A DNA stretch of 64,000 bases, taken from positions 8,127,118-8,191,117 of the forward strand of contig OY811980.1 in the NCBI GenBank assembly GCA_963681505.1, written 5' to 3'. The translations under genes were made by a program, and so were the position numbers. The notes beneath the pieces were generated by a model that was not told the DNA's origin, did no database searches, and saw nothing but the letters and a program-made list of their open reading frames with translations. Source of the DNA: Eunapius fragilis (Eukaryota; Porifera; Demospongiae; Spongillida; Spongillidae). The first letter of the stretch is position 1. Every line of letters begins with the position of its first letter. Shown one piece after another: positions 35,401 through 44,851 of the stretch.

Positions 35401-36170
35401 ACACTGGTGGTGAACCAGTGCAGCTGATTAGGGGAGAGGCTATAGTGGTAACGGTGCATGTGTACATCCCAGGTGCTCTCCCAGTCACAGTCAGGGTGTT
35501 GTTGTAAGTAGATGTTGGTCGATCTGTCACTATCTGAGAGGAAGCATAGTTACCACCATTCACTGGACTTCCATTGATGGTCCACTGCACAGTTGTAGGA
35601 GGAGAACTAGTGCTGGTGCAGGTCAACTGGAACACTGGTGGATCAACATTTGTAGGTGTCAACAGCTGAAACTGGACACCTCCTGTGATGTTAGGACCAT
35701 CTGTGGGAGAGTCAACCTTTCCATAACACATGTGATGTACTTTCCTCTCTACTTACAAGTGGCTGCTACAGAGAGAGCATAGCTAGTAGGGGCTGATGTA
35801 GCTATGCCTGATGATGCTGCTAGTGTGAGATCAGAGTACATTCCAACACAGAGTGTGATGGTAGTATTGGTACAACATTGAACACCATGTGGGAAGTCAT
35901 AAGGAGTTCCACGATACAGCTCTACTCCTCGTGACACATTTCGTTGACCCAACCCTCCAGAGGTGGTTATAGGGTCTGTTGCTAGTGGAAACAGGGCTCC
36001 ATTTGGTTGATACCACTGTCCACCTGTTATACCCTCACACACCAGAGGTTTCTGGGTTGCTGTGTCGTTTAGTGTGCTCACTCTGTTTGGTACTGCTGAG
36101 AGGGACACCAGGCTGTTGTTGGCAATCATTACAAACAGTTCATTCTGATTCCAGGTGATCCTAGGTTGAC
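28150..36170 (-). CDS. Gene C: RPTP with shortened Ig ectodomain
   Basis: 24 exons ending in TAG at 28150-28152, with a possible ATTAAA poly(A) signal about 116 bases on (28029-28034). Same plan as genes B and D but only three full Ig exons follow the FN3, and a fourth has lost its core in frame. D1 has GWPDHGVP and HCSAGVGRTG. D2 reads VVMC joined to NDGMGRTG. The juxtamembrane acceptor used in B and D is changed from AG to AT. An in-frame AG 20 bases downstream would drop six residues and could rescue splicing. Otherwise the copy looks functional. Predicted membrane phosphatase acting on phosphotyrosine; ligand unknown. Confidence 0.83.
29719..30600. repeat. 20-base minisatellite in the gene C D1-D2 linker intron
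   Basis: About 44 units of CTAACAGAGGAGGTTATGGT (20 bases), with a recurrent GCT variant. Three units fit exactly every 60 bases and there are almost no indels, a sign of recent expansion. The same array in gene D (51222-52540) has about 66 units. Confidence 0.95.
30693..32366 (-). CDS. Gene C D1 catalytic phosphatase domain exons
   Basis: Exons: 32281-32366, 32133-32214, 31984-32060, 31893-31929, 31740-31837, 31398-31523, 31042-31341 and 30693-30842. Landmarks: YDDHNRVML after splicing, DYINASFID, KPKAYIAAQ, RLATIVMLTRCTEDGK, KCEQYWP, GWPDHGVP, HCSAGVGRTG and DQYVFVHDCVNELVV. The acceptor before DDHNRV is the AG of CACAG; in B and C the CAG six bases further upstream seen in D is mutated, which settles the boundary. 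Catalytically complete by motif. Confidence 0.86.
32089..32115. repeat. G homopolymer in a D1 intron of gene C
   Basis: On the coding strand this is a C run in the intron between the NRFTNVYP-type and DYINASF exons, upstream of the acceptor. Gene D has the same run, uninterrupted and slightly longer (54035-54062); gene B has only a short one. Confidence 0.95.
32423..32770 (-). CDS. Gene C transmembrane and juxtamembrane exons
   Basis: Transmembrane exon 32656-32770 (Gly/Val/Ile-rich span ending in AILIAVT). Juxtamembrane exon from 32601 or, if the lost acceptor still works, about 32619, to 32423; it carries RRRKRSGLLRLHTQQDG and later GLNYVKTNQHNESENIK. The acceptor that reads CCAG in B and D reads CCAT here. 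The next AG (CATTAG) keeps the frame through a split codon that still gives Met. Confidence 0.7.
33161..36170 (-). CDS. Gene C ectodomain: head, three Ig exons, one gutted Ig exon
   Basis: Head: 35757-36170 (N-terminal domain), 35343-35700 (Ig), 35018-35287 (FN3). Ig exons: 34217-34504, 33838-34152 and 33309-33590. The last, 33161-33253, is only 93 bases: it starts like the PPPTVTIT exons of B and D, then jumps to SGQQYVDTSIAVSS and the normal donor. The middle of the Ig fold, including its first Cys and Trp, is gone, yet phase 1 is kept at both ends. The Ig exons nearest the membrane in B and D are absent. Confidence 0.82.
34752..34953. repeat. Polypurine (GA-rich) tract in a gene C intron
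   Basis: About 200 bases of GGGAGGGAAGGAGGGAGG-like purine-only sequence on the plus strand, between an Ig exon and the FN3 exon. It can form triplex-type structure in principle (general knowledge). Glu/Gly/Arg and Pro/Ser frames in it are artefacts. Confidence 0.9.
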
Positions 36171-37624
36171 CTGTTTGGGTATAAAGTGACCATGTCTGAT
36201 CGGAACCTACGCGAGTAGGTTCCATATAGGAATCCAACAGTATCATGAATGTCATTTAAAAAATGTCACTCACGTCTAGCGGGACATTTAAGAATCGGGT
36301 CACTTCGCTCTTAGTGGCATTCGAGCGATATAAAAAAGGACAACAGTTCTGCGTTGTATTTGTGTCACAAGACGGTGTACTTTTAGAGAACAAAAATACT
36401 CGTCCCCATCGTCCGTACCCAGTCCCACCTAAAATTTCTCCTCCGTCGGCTTCTTCTTCTTCTTCTTCCTTCCGGAGAGTATAACTCACGACAGGAACGT
36501 TTGTAAAGCACGCCAAGTGTACCAATCGCTTCAGGATGCGTCCGCAGGTTATCTTCGGGGGTCTGTTAGACGCCTAACTGTTCGAGCAATTAACTAAAGC
36601 GAATAGTACCTCATTTGGTATTCGGTTAAAAATACCCAATTACATCAGCTAGCTATTTTTAAATGCAATAATAGCCACGTGTCGTGGGCGTGATTCAAAT
36701 TCTTAATATTCCCGCACGCTGTAGAAGAGGTATACGCACTGAATCCAAGAGCCTTTTCGGGTCCCTACGGCTCCATGTATAAATGTCCAACATAATGCCA
36801 AATGGTTGAGAAACGGAATGGAGCAGCGATAACGTTATAGGAAGGCTCCTGACGAATATTCAAGGTATCATTTTCTGCATGACGCCTGTGCGTTACTCTC
36901 AACTCTTATCATTCGTTACGCAGCTTGAAATGAAAGCCAAAACTACCATACACGTAAGTACCCGACACTATCGCATATAATTGTTTGACCGAATTGATTT
37001 CTATACTATAGCTTCTTATATAGCATAACTTTCGAATTCTGTCGGTGGAACTACATACGCGATCAGATACTACGATATACAGTCTACAGCAGATAATGTG
37101 AAGCAAGTGGCTCCAATTAGAATGTGTCTCCCCCACACCACCGCCCTTACAGAAAAAAAACCCGGCAACAACTAGCCACTCGTACACCTACAGATATGCC
37201 AAACGAGTGCAATACAAGACACGACAAGGTGTCAAGCGCGCTACTGAAAGGACCATCAAAGCGACCACCCCGAAGGTGCGTTAATGAATGTTGGATCTGG
37301 ACATAAATTATAGCATGTATAGTGTATCGCTAAAATATTTTATGCAACAGTTACAGCGGAAGATATTGCATCTCTCTCCGTGCTGTTGTTTGAAATATGT
37401 GCACGCTGTTCGCTGACAACAATTTCGTAATAATGTTAATGTGTATTGTGGTGCATAATTTATATCTAATAGTATCAAAGTTGCTTATGACAACGTATTG
37501 TGGTTTATCTGATAATAGCGTGAGATCAGTGGGTACATGTAATCTTTGTCTGATGTATTATATGGCTTCACTTGCCAGTGGAGGATTTGTTTTAACTAAT
37601 GGTTGTTTAAATCACCTGTTTCAG
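36171..37624. other. Upstream flank of gene C, no gene recognised
   Basis: Unique sequence with short open frames in several phases and none that I recognise. The first two bases of the gene C coding model are a split codon, so a 5' exon with the signal peptide must lie here or further right. This stretch is missing from the matching position upstream of gene D, so it was inserted or lost between the two copies. Confidence 0.4.
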
Positions 37625-37776
37625 GTCCAGGTCCAGGAGTGGTTCCATGTCCAGCTGCAGGATTAGCTCCACCTGCTCTACCTGCTATATATCCTGGATA
37701 TACAGAAGTATATCCTGGTCCAGAATATACAGCAGTATATCCTATACAAGATGACATGCTCCTGGGTTATAAATGA
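37625..37776 (+). CDS. Orphan terminal exon, Pro/Tyr-rich C-terminus
   Basis: Follows a good acceptor (CCTGTTTCAG) and reads 50 codons to TGA: PGPGVVPCPAAGLAPPALPA, then three YPG/YP-type repeats with TEVYPGPEYTAVYPI and an end DDMLLGYK. The composition is typical of a cytoplasmic tail rather than chance sequence. No upstream exon on the plus strand was recognised between 36.2 and 37.6 kb. It could be the last exon of a gene with distant 5' exons, or a displaced fragment. Function unknown. Confidence 0.5.
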
Positions 37777-37947
37777 AATACTTGTACTTATTGTTTAAAT
37801 AGTAATACTGTGTTTTTAATGGTACACCCACACCTCAAAAAATTGCATGGCCACGAGATTCTAATAAAACTGTCATTTGACATTCTTGCTACATGGTTAC
37901 TTTTCAAGAACTAAATACAATACTAAATCTACCAAAAAATGTAGGAA

Positions 37948-38232
37948 ACAAGTGATAAAAACATTCTCTATGCGAGAAGGTTGGTGGTATATAGGAATCA
38001 AAGGCGGTGGTGGTGTAAAAAGCAAGGGAACAAGGATTGTGATTGAAAAGGAAAATTGAAATAGACCTATATTAGCACACACAGTTAGACATGACGACAT
38101 GCTGCTAATATAGGTCTATTTCTTTTTTCCTTTTCAATCACAATCCTTGTTCCCTTGCTTTTTACACCACCACCGCCTTTGATTCCTATATACCACCAAC
38201 CTTCTCGCATAGAGAATGTTTTTATCACTTGT
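37948..38232. mobile_element. Foldback element: 130-base arms, 25-base loop
   Basis: Arms 37948-38077 and 38103-38232 are almost perfect reverse complements (ACAAGTGATAAAAACATTCT on the left; its complement closes the right arm). The loop is about 25 bases. It is non-coding. A solo arm-like copy is at 12305-12425. Confidence 0.88.
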
Positions 38233-38659
38233 ATAATATAAAATGCACCACAGTGTTAATGATGGGGCCATTGCATGCCAACTAGTAGTATTGATACACT
38301 GTAGTAATGATTCAATTCCTAGAACAAATTCTTGCGACGCTTTTTTAACAAGTCTTACCAAGCCTTGCCCTGATTTTATATGGCCTTGACAAGACATATC
38401 TCGACTTACACCAAGATAGTATTGTTGCCACATGAACTGATTTATTAACTATATTTAAAAATATGGAGGGTCACCGACTTCAGCTGGCTTTAAGCCGCGG
38501 ATGATCAACTTGTGTGAACCGTTGAATATCTGCAGCAACTTAACAATACAGGATATATGAATTGAATTATCCGTGTGCATGCACGTACACTATATTTACA
38601 GTAGGCACAGATCGTCATGCTTGTACATGTGTAATGGCCGATATACAAGTACTTGAGGT

Positions 38660-40080
38660 CGAGCCTAATTAAATCTATGTATTTCAATTATGTGACATGC
38701 AGACGTATTATGGCTATAGTTTTTATACGTTAACGTTAAGGGGCTGATAATTAAAAGTCACATCAGTCCAGAACATACAGCCTATGAGTTCAATTTGCAC
38801 AATTTCAAGATTTTTTAATTGTATTACTTGTACTTAAACTGCATGTTACTCATTTAAATTTCCACACCTCTATATACAAAGCTAAGCTGTAAGTGGTAAC
38901 ATTCATTTTTAAAAATGCTCATCACTTCAAATGTTAGAGGCTGAAGAGGCAACTGCAGACCAGTCTCAATCAACGATATATTATTATTATTTTAACATGT
39001 GCATTATTTGTTTTAAGTGTGATACCCCAATGATGAAAGTGCAATGTATTAATAGAGTTATAGTGAAATAACATGCGTATTTATCCGTGTTATTTATACA
39101 CATGTTCTGTCACAAAGATGACTGCATGATCAGTTATACTGACTTGTATTGTTATGTATAATAATAATCTTCCTTTTTTCAACAATATTTATTGTTTATT
39201 ATTTAATTATACTAAACAAGTAAAAAATAAAATAAAATAAAAAACAATATTTGTTGGTTTCATTTGTGTATTCATATTCATGTTATGATTATTATTTTTT
39301 ATTTGAAAAAACAGCCCAAGTGAATGTACAGTGACCAAAACCAGTCAGAAGTGTCGAGGCTGTTGAGAAACTGTGAATTGTAAATTCATTTTGATGTATT
39401 CATTATATCTGTACCAAAATGATAACAGTTTTGGTACAGATATAATTAAAACAAAAGAACAGATGTGGAATCGAAATATGATTTGCGTCTTTTTTTTTTT
39501 TTTTTTGCTGTGATAATATATCACTCATCCAGGAATCTATTATGTGGATACCCAATTTGCAGGACTATTTCGATTCATAACCTTGTTACGGCCCTGATTA
39601 AAATACATGCACTGATGCACATGAACCGTACACGCGCACATGCTGAGCATATATTTATATTTAAGCTAGCGGACCATGCACGCGCAGGTGCACAGAATGC
39701 ACCGGCTATATATACTGACGGCCAGTGCATGTGGTACAATTAAGGTTTGTATATAATGCATGGAGCCATGCATGGGACATGCATAGGCGTATTGTATACT
39801 ACACTGCATGGGGGAACGCCTGCATATCTAACCGGGGGGGCCTGCGACACTTGCACTCCGGGCCATGCAGTTATTTACGTATAAGCTAAAAGGAGCGAGG
39901 CTCATTCCCGAACTGCATGTATATACACGTACGGCATGTATACATTGGGAACAGTACTCACCGTTTGACGGCCCAGCTGCATATATTACGCTGAGAAAGC
40001 CGAACCACACCACAGAAACGTGCCGCGACATTTCGCCGGAGAAATTTATTTCAAAACAGGACTGGTAGCCGAATTCTTTT
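38660..40080. repeat. Segment duplicated upstream of genes C and D (copy 1)
   Basis: Matches 60485-61680 in order with many indels: CTATGTATTTCAATTATGTG, GGGGCTGATAATTAAAAGT, the T-run before GCTGTGATAATATA, TAAGCTAAAAGGAGCGAGGC, ACTCACCGTTTGACGGCC and CATATATTACGCTGAGAAAG. Copy 2 begins only about 260 bases from the first known exon of gene D, copy 1 about 2.5 kb from that of gene C. It may contain the promoter and first exon, but no signal peptide could be read. Confidence 0.75.
39404..39449. repeat. Perfect palindrome (hairpin)
   Basis: ATTATATCTGTACCAAAA, a short centre TGATAACAG, then the exact complement TTTTGGTACAGATATAAT. The matching place near gene D (60940-60965) has only the left half. 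Confidence 0.8.
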
Positions 40081-40919
40081 ATTCTTGGATACGTATACGT
40101 CATGCAGTTATTTCATTATTCGCGCATGCCCATAATAGATATTGTCAGCAGATGTTTTTTGGAGAGGGAGTAGGAGAAATTGAATATTTAATAAGTTTAA
40201 TTAACGTATATAGGACAAAGTAGCGTGTATAAAAGGGAAGGAGTCCACGCCGCTTTACATGTCATCGTCGGCTCATTTTAAAAAGTTAAACCTTATGTAA
40301 TTGTGACGTTATTAAAACATGCCCCCAAAGCTATGAACTTAACTTCCAACCCTAGCTCTATAATATTACGGGCTTATGTGGTCAGTTTTAATACCTCATC
40401 ATGAAGACATTTTTCCCCCCTACCAATTGATAATTAAACTGATCATCGCGCCAATGCTATGCAGAATAAACAGACATAACTGGTTCGCATGCGCAGATGT
40501 CTCACTCTACTAACCGCTAACGAACCTTTCATATTTAATGCCAGCCGACATTTGTAAATATAAAAGGCCCGTTAGCCCAGGCTTTGGTCCTGCACTTGTC
40601 CGCACGCGCTTGACCAGTGACTATGTGTATTAAGCCGCCATTCGACCAATTATGCATTATCCATTCATTCTATATTTGACTTCGTGTGAGGAGGCAAGCA
40701 TGCACGTGCCATGGAGGGGGGTGGGCCAGATGGCCGCTTGGATGCGGCTCCACACCTGGATATCATGCACCGCGAACAGCCGAATAGAGAATGAAGGTGT
40801 GGTAACCAAATAAAACATGGTTACTAAATTTAGGATACACCGTTTTAATGTAATTGATGTTTTAATTGTTGACGTCAGATGCTTGTAAAAGGTGTGGCTT
40901 CGGCAACCGCGGTATAGTG
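40081..40919. promoter_or_regulatory. 5' flank of the plus-strand FN3 gene; promoter not resolved
   Basis: Unique sequence with no recognised exon. It should contain the promoter of the gene starting at 40920. I see no motif strong enough to name. Confidence 0.35.
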
Positions 40920-42834
40920 ATGTGTAGGGGATTGCTCGGCCTCTTGGGCGTAGCGTTGCTTATTCATGCTTCGTATTCAGCAACACCACCGCCATTAGGT
41001 AAGTGGTGTGTTGGGCGGGGAGGAGATATAACGCGCGGAGCAGGTGTGCAAAGCGCAGCGGAGTAAGTTAGGTATAGCCAGTAGCCGCCAAATGGAGCAT
41101 AACAACCGAGCCATTGCACACCCACAAGGCACCCTGTCTCAACTAACGGAGTATGTGTGTGTAATTTGTCTTCGCTATTGTAGGTGTAGGCGGTTTTATT
41201 CTTTGTGTTATTAGGACTGCACACACAGCTAGGAAAAAGTACTCGAAGTATTAAACGTAGTTTGTATTGTGTTGACATCTCACGTGGAGGGTGAAGACAG
41301 GCGGCCTGGTACATAGCATAGATACCGTAGCTCCATGCAGCCACGCGGTATGCCATGAGCCCTTTCATGAAACAGGATACGCTCCTAAGAAGGGTGGGTC
41401 TGTGACGCTTTGCTGTGACGTGCCCGGAGCTTGTGACTTGAGCACCTGAACAAGCTCTAGGACTTAGGTAGTGTCCCTCTGGTACAATACTGGCCCTTCA
41501 TTACTGTATACAGCTGGAGGTCATTGTCCTTCACTGAATGGCAGCAAAGATAACTGGAGAGGGTGTGGGAGGTGTGTAGTTAGGGAGGGGGAGGGTGTGG
41601 GAGGTGTGTAGTTAGGGAGAGGGGAGGGTGTGTGAAGTGTGTAGTTAGGGAGAGTAGTGGTGTGGTGTGAATGTATTTACTCTTCTCCTCCCTAGCCACC
41701 TCCTCATCCCCAGACACCCTCCCTCCCACCATCACCAGTGTGAATGCTCTCAGCAGCTACGTGATCAGGCTGGCCTGGGCACCAGTCAAGGCCACATCTC
41801 CAATACGTGTGTACACGGTGGAATACAAGCCCGGCCATGGAGGGGCGTGGTCTAGGCTCCCTCCCACCCACCTCTACACCCTCACAGTGGGCAACCTCCT
41901 CCCTCACACCACCTACGACCTAAGGGTGTTTGCCTCTGACCACAGGGGAGAGGGGGTCCCCAGTCCTATCATCAGCACCACAACACCTGCAAGAGGTCAG
42001 CGGCACATGGGGGTGTGGTCATGTATCACGTGGGGGTGTGGTCATGTATCACGTGGGGGTGTGGTCATGTGTACAAGGACATTCTCTTACCACCACATCC
42101 TATACTGATGCTGATGCCCCTCCCCCTATACTGATGCCCCTCCCCCTATACTGATGCCCCTCCCCTATACTGATGCCCCTCCCCCTATACTGATGCCCCT
42201 CCCCCTATACTGATGCCCCTCCCCCTATACTGATGCCCCCTCCCCCTATACTGATGCCCCCTCCCCCTATACTGATGCCCCTCCCCCTATACTGATGCCC
42301 CCTCCCCCTATACTGATGCCCCTCCCCCTATACTGATGCCCCTCCCCTATACTGATGCCCCTCCCCTATACTGATGCCCCTCTTCCTATACTGATCCCCC
42401 TCCCCCTATACTGATGCCCCTCCCCCTATACTGATACCCCTCCCCCTATACTGATACCCCCTCCCCCTATACTGATGCCCCTCCCCCTACTAATGGACAC
42501 ATTTCAGTTTTGTTGATTCTAACAGCTATTTTTCCCAAACTTTGTTTGTTCTTTTTAGTGCCCACTATACCTGAGGTTACTGATATTGTAACACAAAGCC
42601 CAACGGAGGTGCTCATTAAATGGAAATCTCCCATTGAGCCAAAGGGTGTGGTCATTCAGTATATTGTTTACTACAGCCCCACCCACCAACAGGGGGAGGT
42701 TCCCCTAGTGAAGGTGGTTGGTGGTCATTCTGCCATGGTAACCATATCAGGCCTGGACCCATACACTGAGTATGACTTCAACATCACAGCTACCACCCGC
42801 CATGTTAGTCCTGTGGTGAGACATGAACGTGATG
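40920..42834 (+). CDS. FN3-domain secreted or surface protein, 3' end unresolved
   Basis: Three exons with clean splice sites, all phase 1. 40920-40998: ATG plus signal peptide MCRGLLGLLGVALLIHASYS. 41696-41995: FN3 with PPTITSVNALSSY, IRLAWAPV, YTVEYKP and PHTTYDLRVFASD. 42559-42834: FN3 with PTIPEVTDIVTQSPTEV, VLIKWKSP, YIVYYSP and DPYTEYDFNITA. The next exon is not certain; an acceptor at 43011 would add only GMQCEDH and a stop, giving a small secreted two-FN3 protein. Otherwise the gene was cut off by the minisatellites that follow. It points away from gene C and towards gene D. It is not a close paralogue of the RPTP FN3 exons. Function unknown. Confidence 0.7.
42108..42490. repeat. 20-base minisatellite
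   Basis: About 19 units of CTGATGCCCCTCCCCCTATA with one-base length variants in the C runs. It lies in the intron between the two FN3 exons of the plus-strand gene, ending about 70 bases before the acceptor. Confidence 0.93.
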
Positions 42835-43043
42835 GTAAGATGAGTGTGTGTGTGTGGTGTGTGTGCTGTGTGTATGGGTGAGTGTGTGTGTGTGCATGTG
42901 TATGGGTGAGTGTGTGTGTGCATGTGTGTGGTGTGATTCTGTGCTGTGTGTTTCTATAACTTCACATCAACCACACCCACATTCCACTCATGCAATTAGG
43001 TTCATTTGTAGGGATGCAATGTGAAGACCATTAGTGTGTGGTA

Positions 43044-43214
43044 GCCATCTTTCCCCTCCTTACAACAGTTTGTTCCTTTAAGGCAGTGGCCATGCTTGTC
43101 ACAACGAAGCTACCATAATCAAAGCAATTAATGATAATCATATTGTAGAGTTTTGACAGCACCCTTAACTACCTAAACAAACAAACTGTTGTAAGGAGGG
43201 AAAAAATGGCTACC
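43044..43214. mobile_element. MITE, about 170 bases
   Basis: The left end GTAGCCATCTTTCCCCTCCT, continuing TACAACAGTTTGTT, is matched inverted by AACAAACTGTTGTAAGGAGG near the right end, with few differences over about 35 bases. The interior is AT-rich and non-coding. Confidence 0.75.
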
Positions 43215-43685
43215 AATCATTTTATGAGCTGTCCCAGCCCGGCGAATATATGCAGCCCAGAAAGATGTTTAGCTAAACATGTTTGTGGTATGATTAGCTA
43301 ACTATGGTAAAAGTTTGGTCAGGATTGTATTTTAATATTTTTGGATAGGTCATACAAATTCATGACCCCATTCATGGTACGTGCTAAGAAGTTATTAAAA
43401 TGAATCATTTTTGTGTTCTCCTCTTTATTGTCAATGTTTTAGTACAAATTGATATGACAACAATGTTGCAGGCTAAAAATATGCTAAACCGAAATGAGCG
43501 AGGTCACAAAGAAAGTGAAAATTTTAATTCCTTGCATTTTAAAAACTGTACACTATAGGGTATACAAATGTACACTATAGGGTATACAAATGTACAGCAA
43601 TTATGCATGTTCCTATGGGGAGAGCACATAGGGAAAGTAGCATGTCCAAACTAGACTATGATGCTAAAGTATATGGAATTACTCA
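43215..43685. other. Spacer with no recognised gene
   Basis: AT-rich. Contains a tandem pair of TGTACACTATAGGGTATACAA at about 43548-43590. Confidence 0.5.
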
Positions 43686-44846
43686 GCCACCTCATGTTCA
43701 CCACATAGCTACCTCATGTTCACCACATAGCCACCTCATGTTCACCACATAGCCACCTCATGTTCACCACATAGCTACCTCATGTTCACCACATAGCTAC
43801 CTCATGTTCACCACATAGCTACCTCATGTTCACCACATAGCCACCTCATGTTCACCACATAGCTACCTCATGTTCACCACATAGCTACCTCATGTTCACC
43901 ACATAGCTACCTCATGTTCACCTCATAGCTACCTCATACCCACCTCATGTTCACCTCATAGCTACCTCATGTTCACCACATAGCCACCTCATGTTCACCA
44001 CATAGCCACCTCATGTTCACCACATAGCCACCTCATGTTCACCACATAGCTACCTCATGTTCACCACATAGCTACCTCATGTTCACCACATAGCTACCTC
44101 ATGTTCACCACATAGCTATCTCATGTTCACCTCATAGCTACCTCATACCCACCTCATGTTCACCACATAGCTACCTCATGTTCACCACATAGCCACCTCA
44201 TGTTCACCACATAGCCACCTCATGTTCACCACATAGCCACCTCATGTTCACCACATAGCTACCTCATGTTCACCACATAGCTAACTCATGTTCACCACAT
44301 AGCCACCTCATGTTCACCACATAGCTACCTCATGTTCACCACATAGCTACCTCATGTTCACCACATAGCTAACTCATGTTCACCACATAGCCACCTCATG
44401 TTCACCACATAGCTACCTCATGTTCACCTCATAGCTACCTCATACCCACCTCATGTTCACCACATAGCTACCTCATGTTCACCACATAGCTACCTCATGT
44501 TCACCACATAGCTACCTCATGTTCACCACATAGCTACCTCATGTTCACCACATAGCCACCTCATGTTCACCACATAGCCACCTCATGTTCACCACATAGC
44601 TACCTCATGTTCACCTCATAGCTACCTCATACCCACCTCATGTTCACCACATAGCTACCTCATGTTCACCACATAGCTACCTCATGTTCACCACATAGCC
44701 ACCTCATGTTCACCACATAGCCACCTCATGTTCACCACATAGCCACCTCATGTTCACCACATAGCTACCTCATGTTCACCACATAGCCACCTCATGTTCA
44801 CCACATAGCCACCTCATGTTCACCACATAGCCACCTCATGTTCATG
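43686..44846. repeat. 22-base minisatellite with higher-order pattern
   Basis: About 52 units of CTCATGTTCACCACATAGCT plus AC (or CAC variant). A distinctive block with CACCTCATAGCTACCTCATACC recurs at roughly 43920, 44130, 44430 and 44620, showing that several units have been copied together. Confidence 0.93.
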
Positions 44847-44851
44847 AGGTG

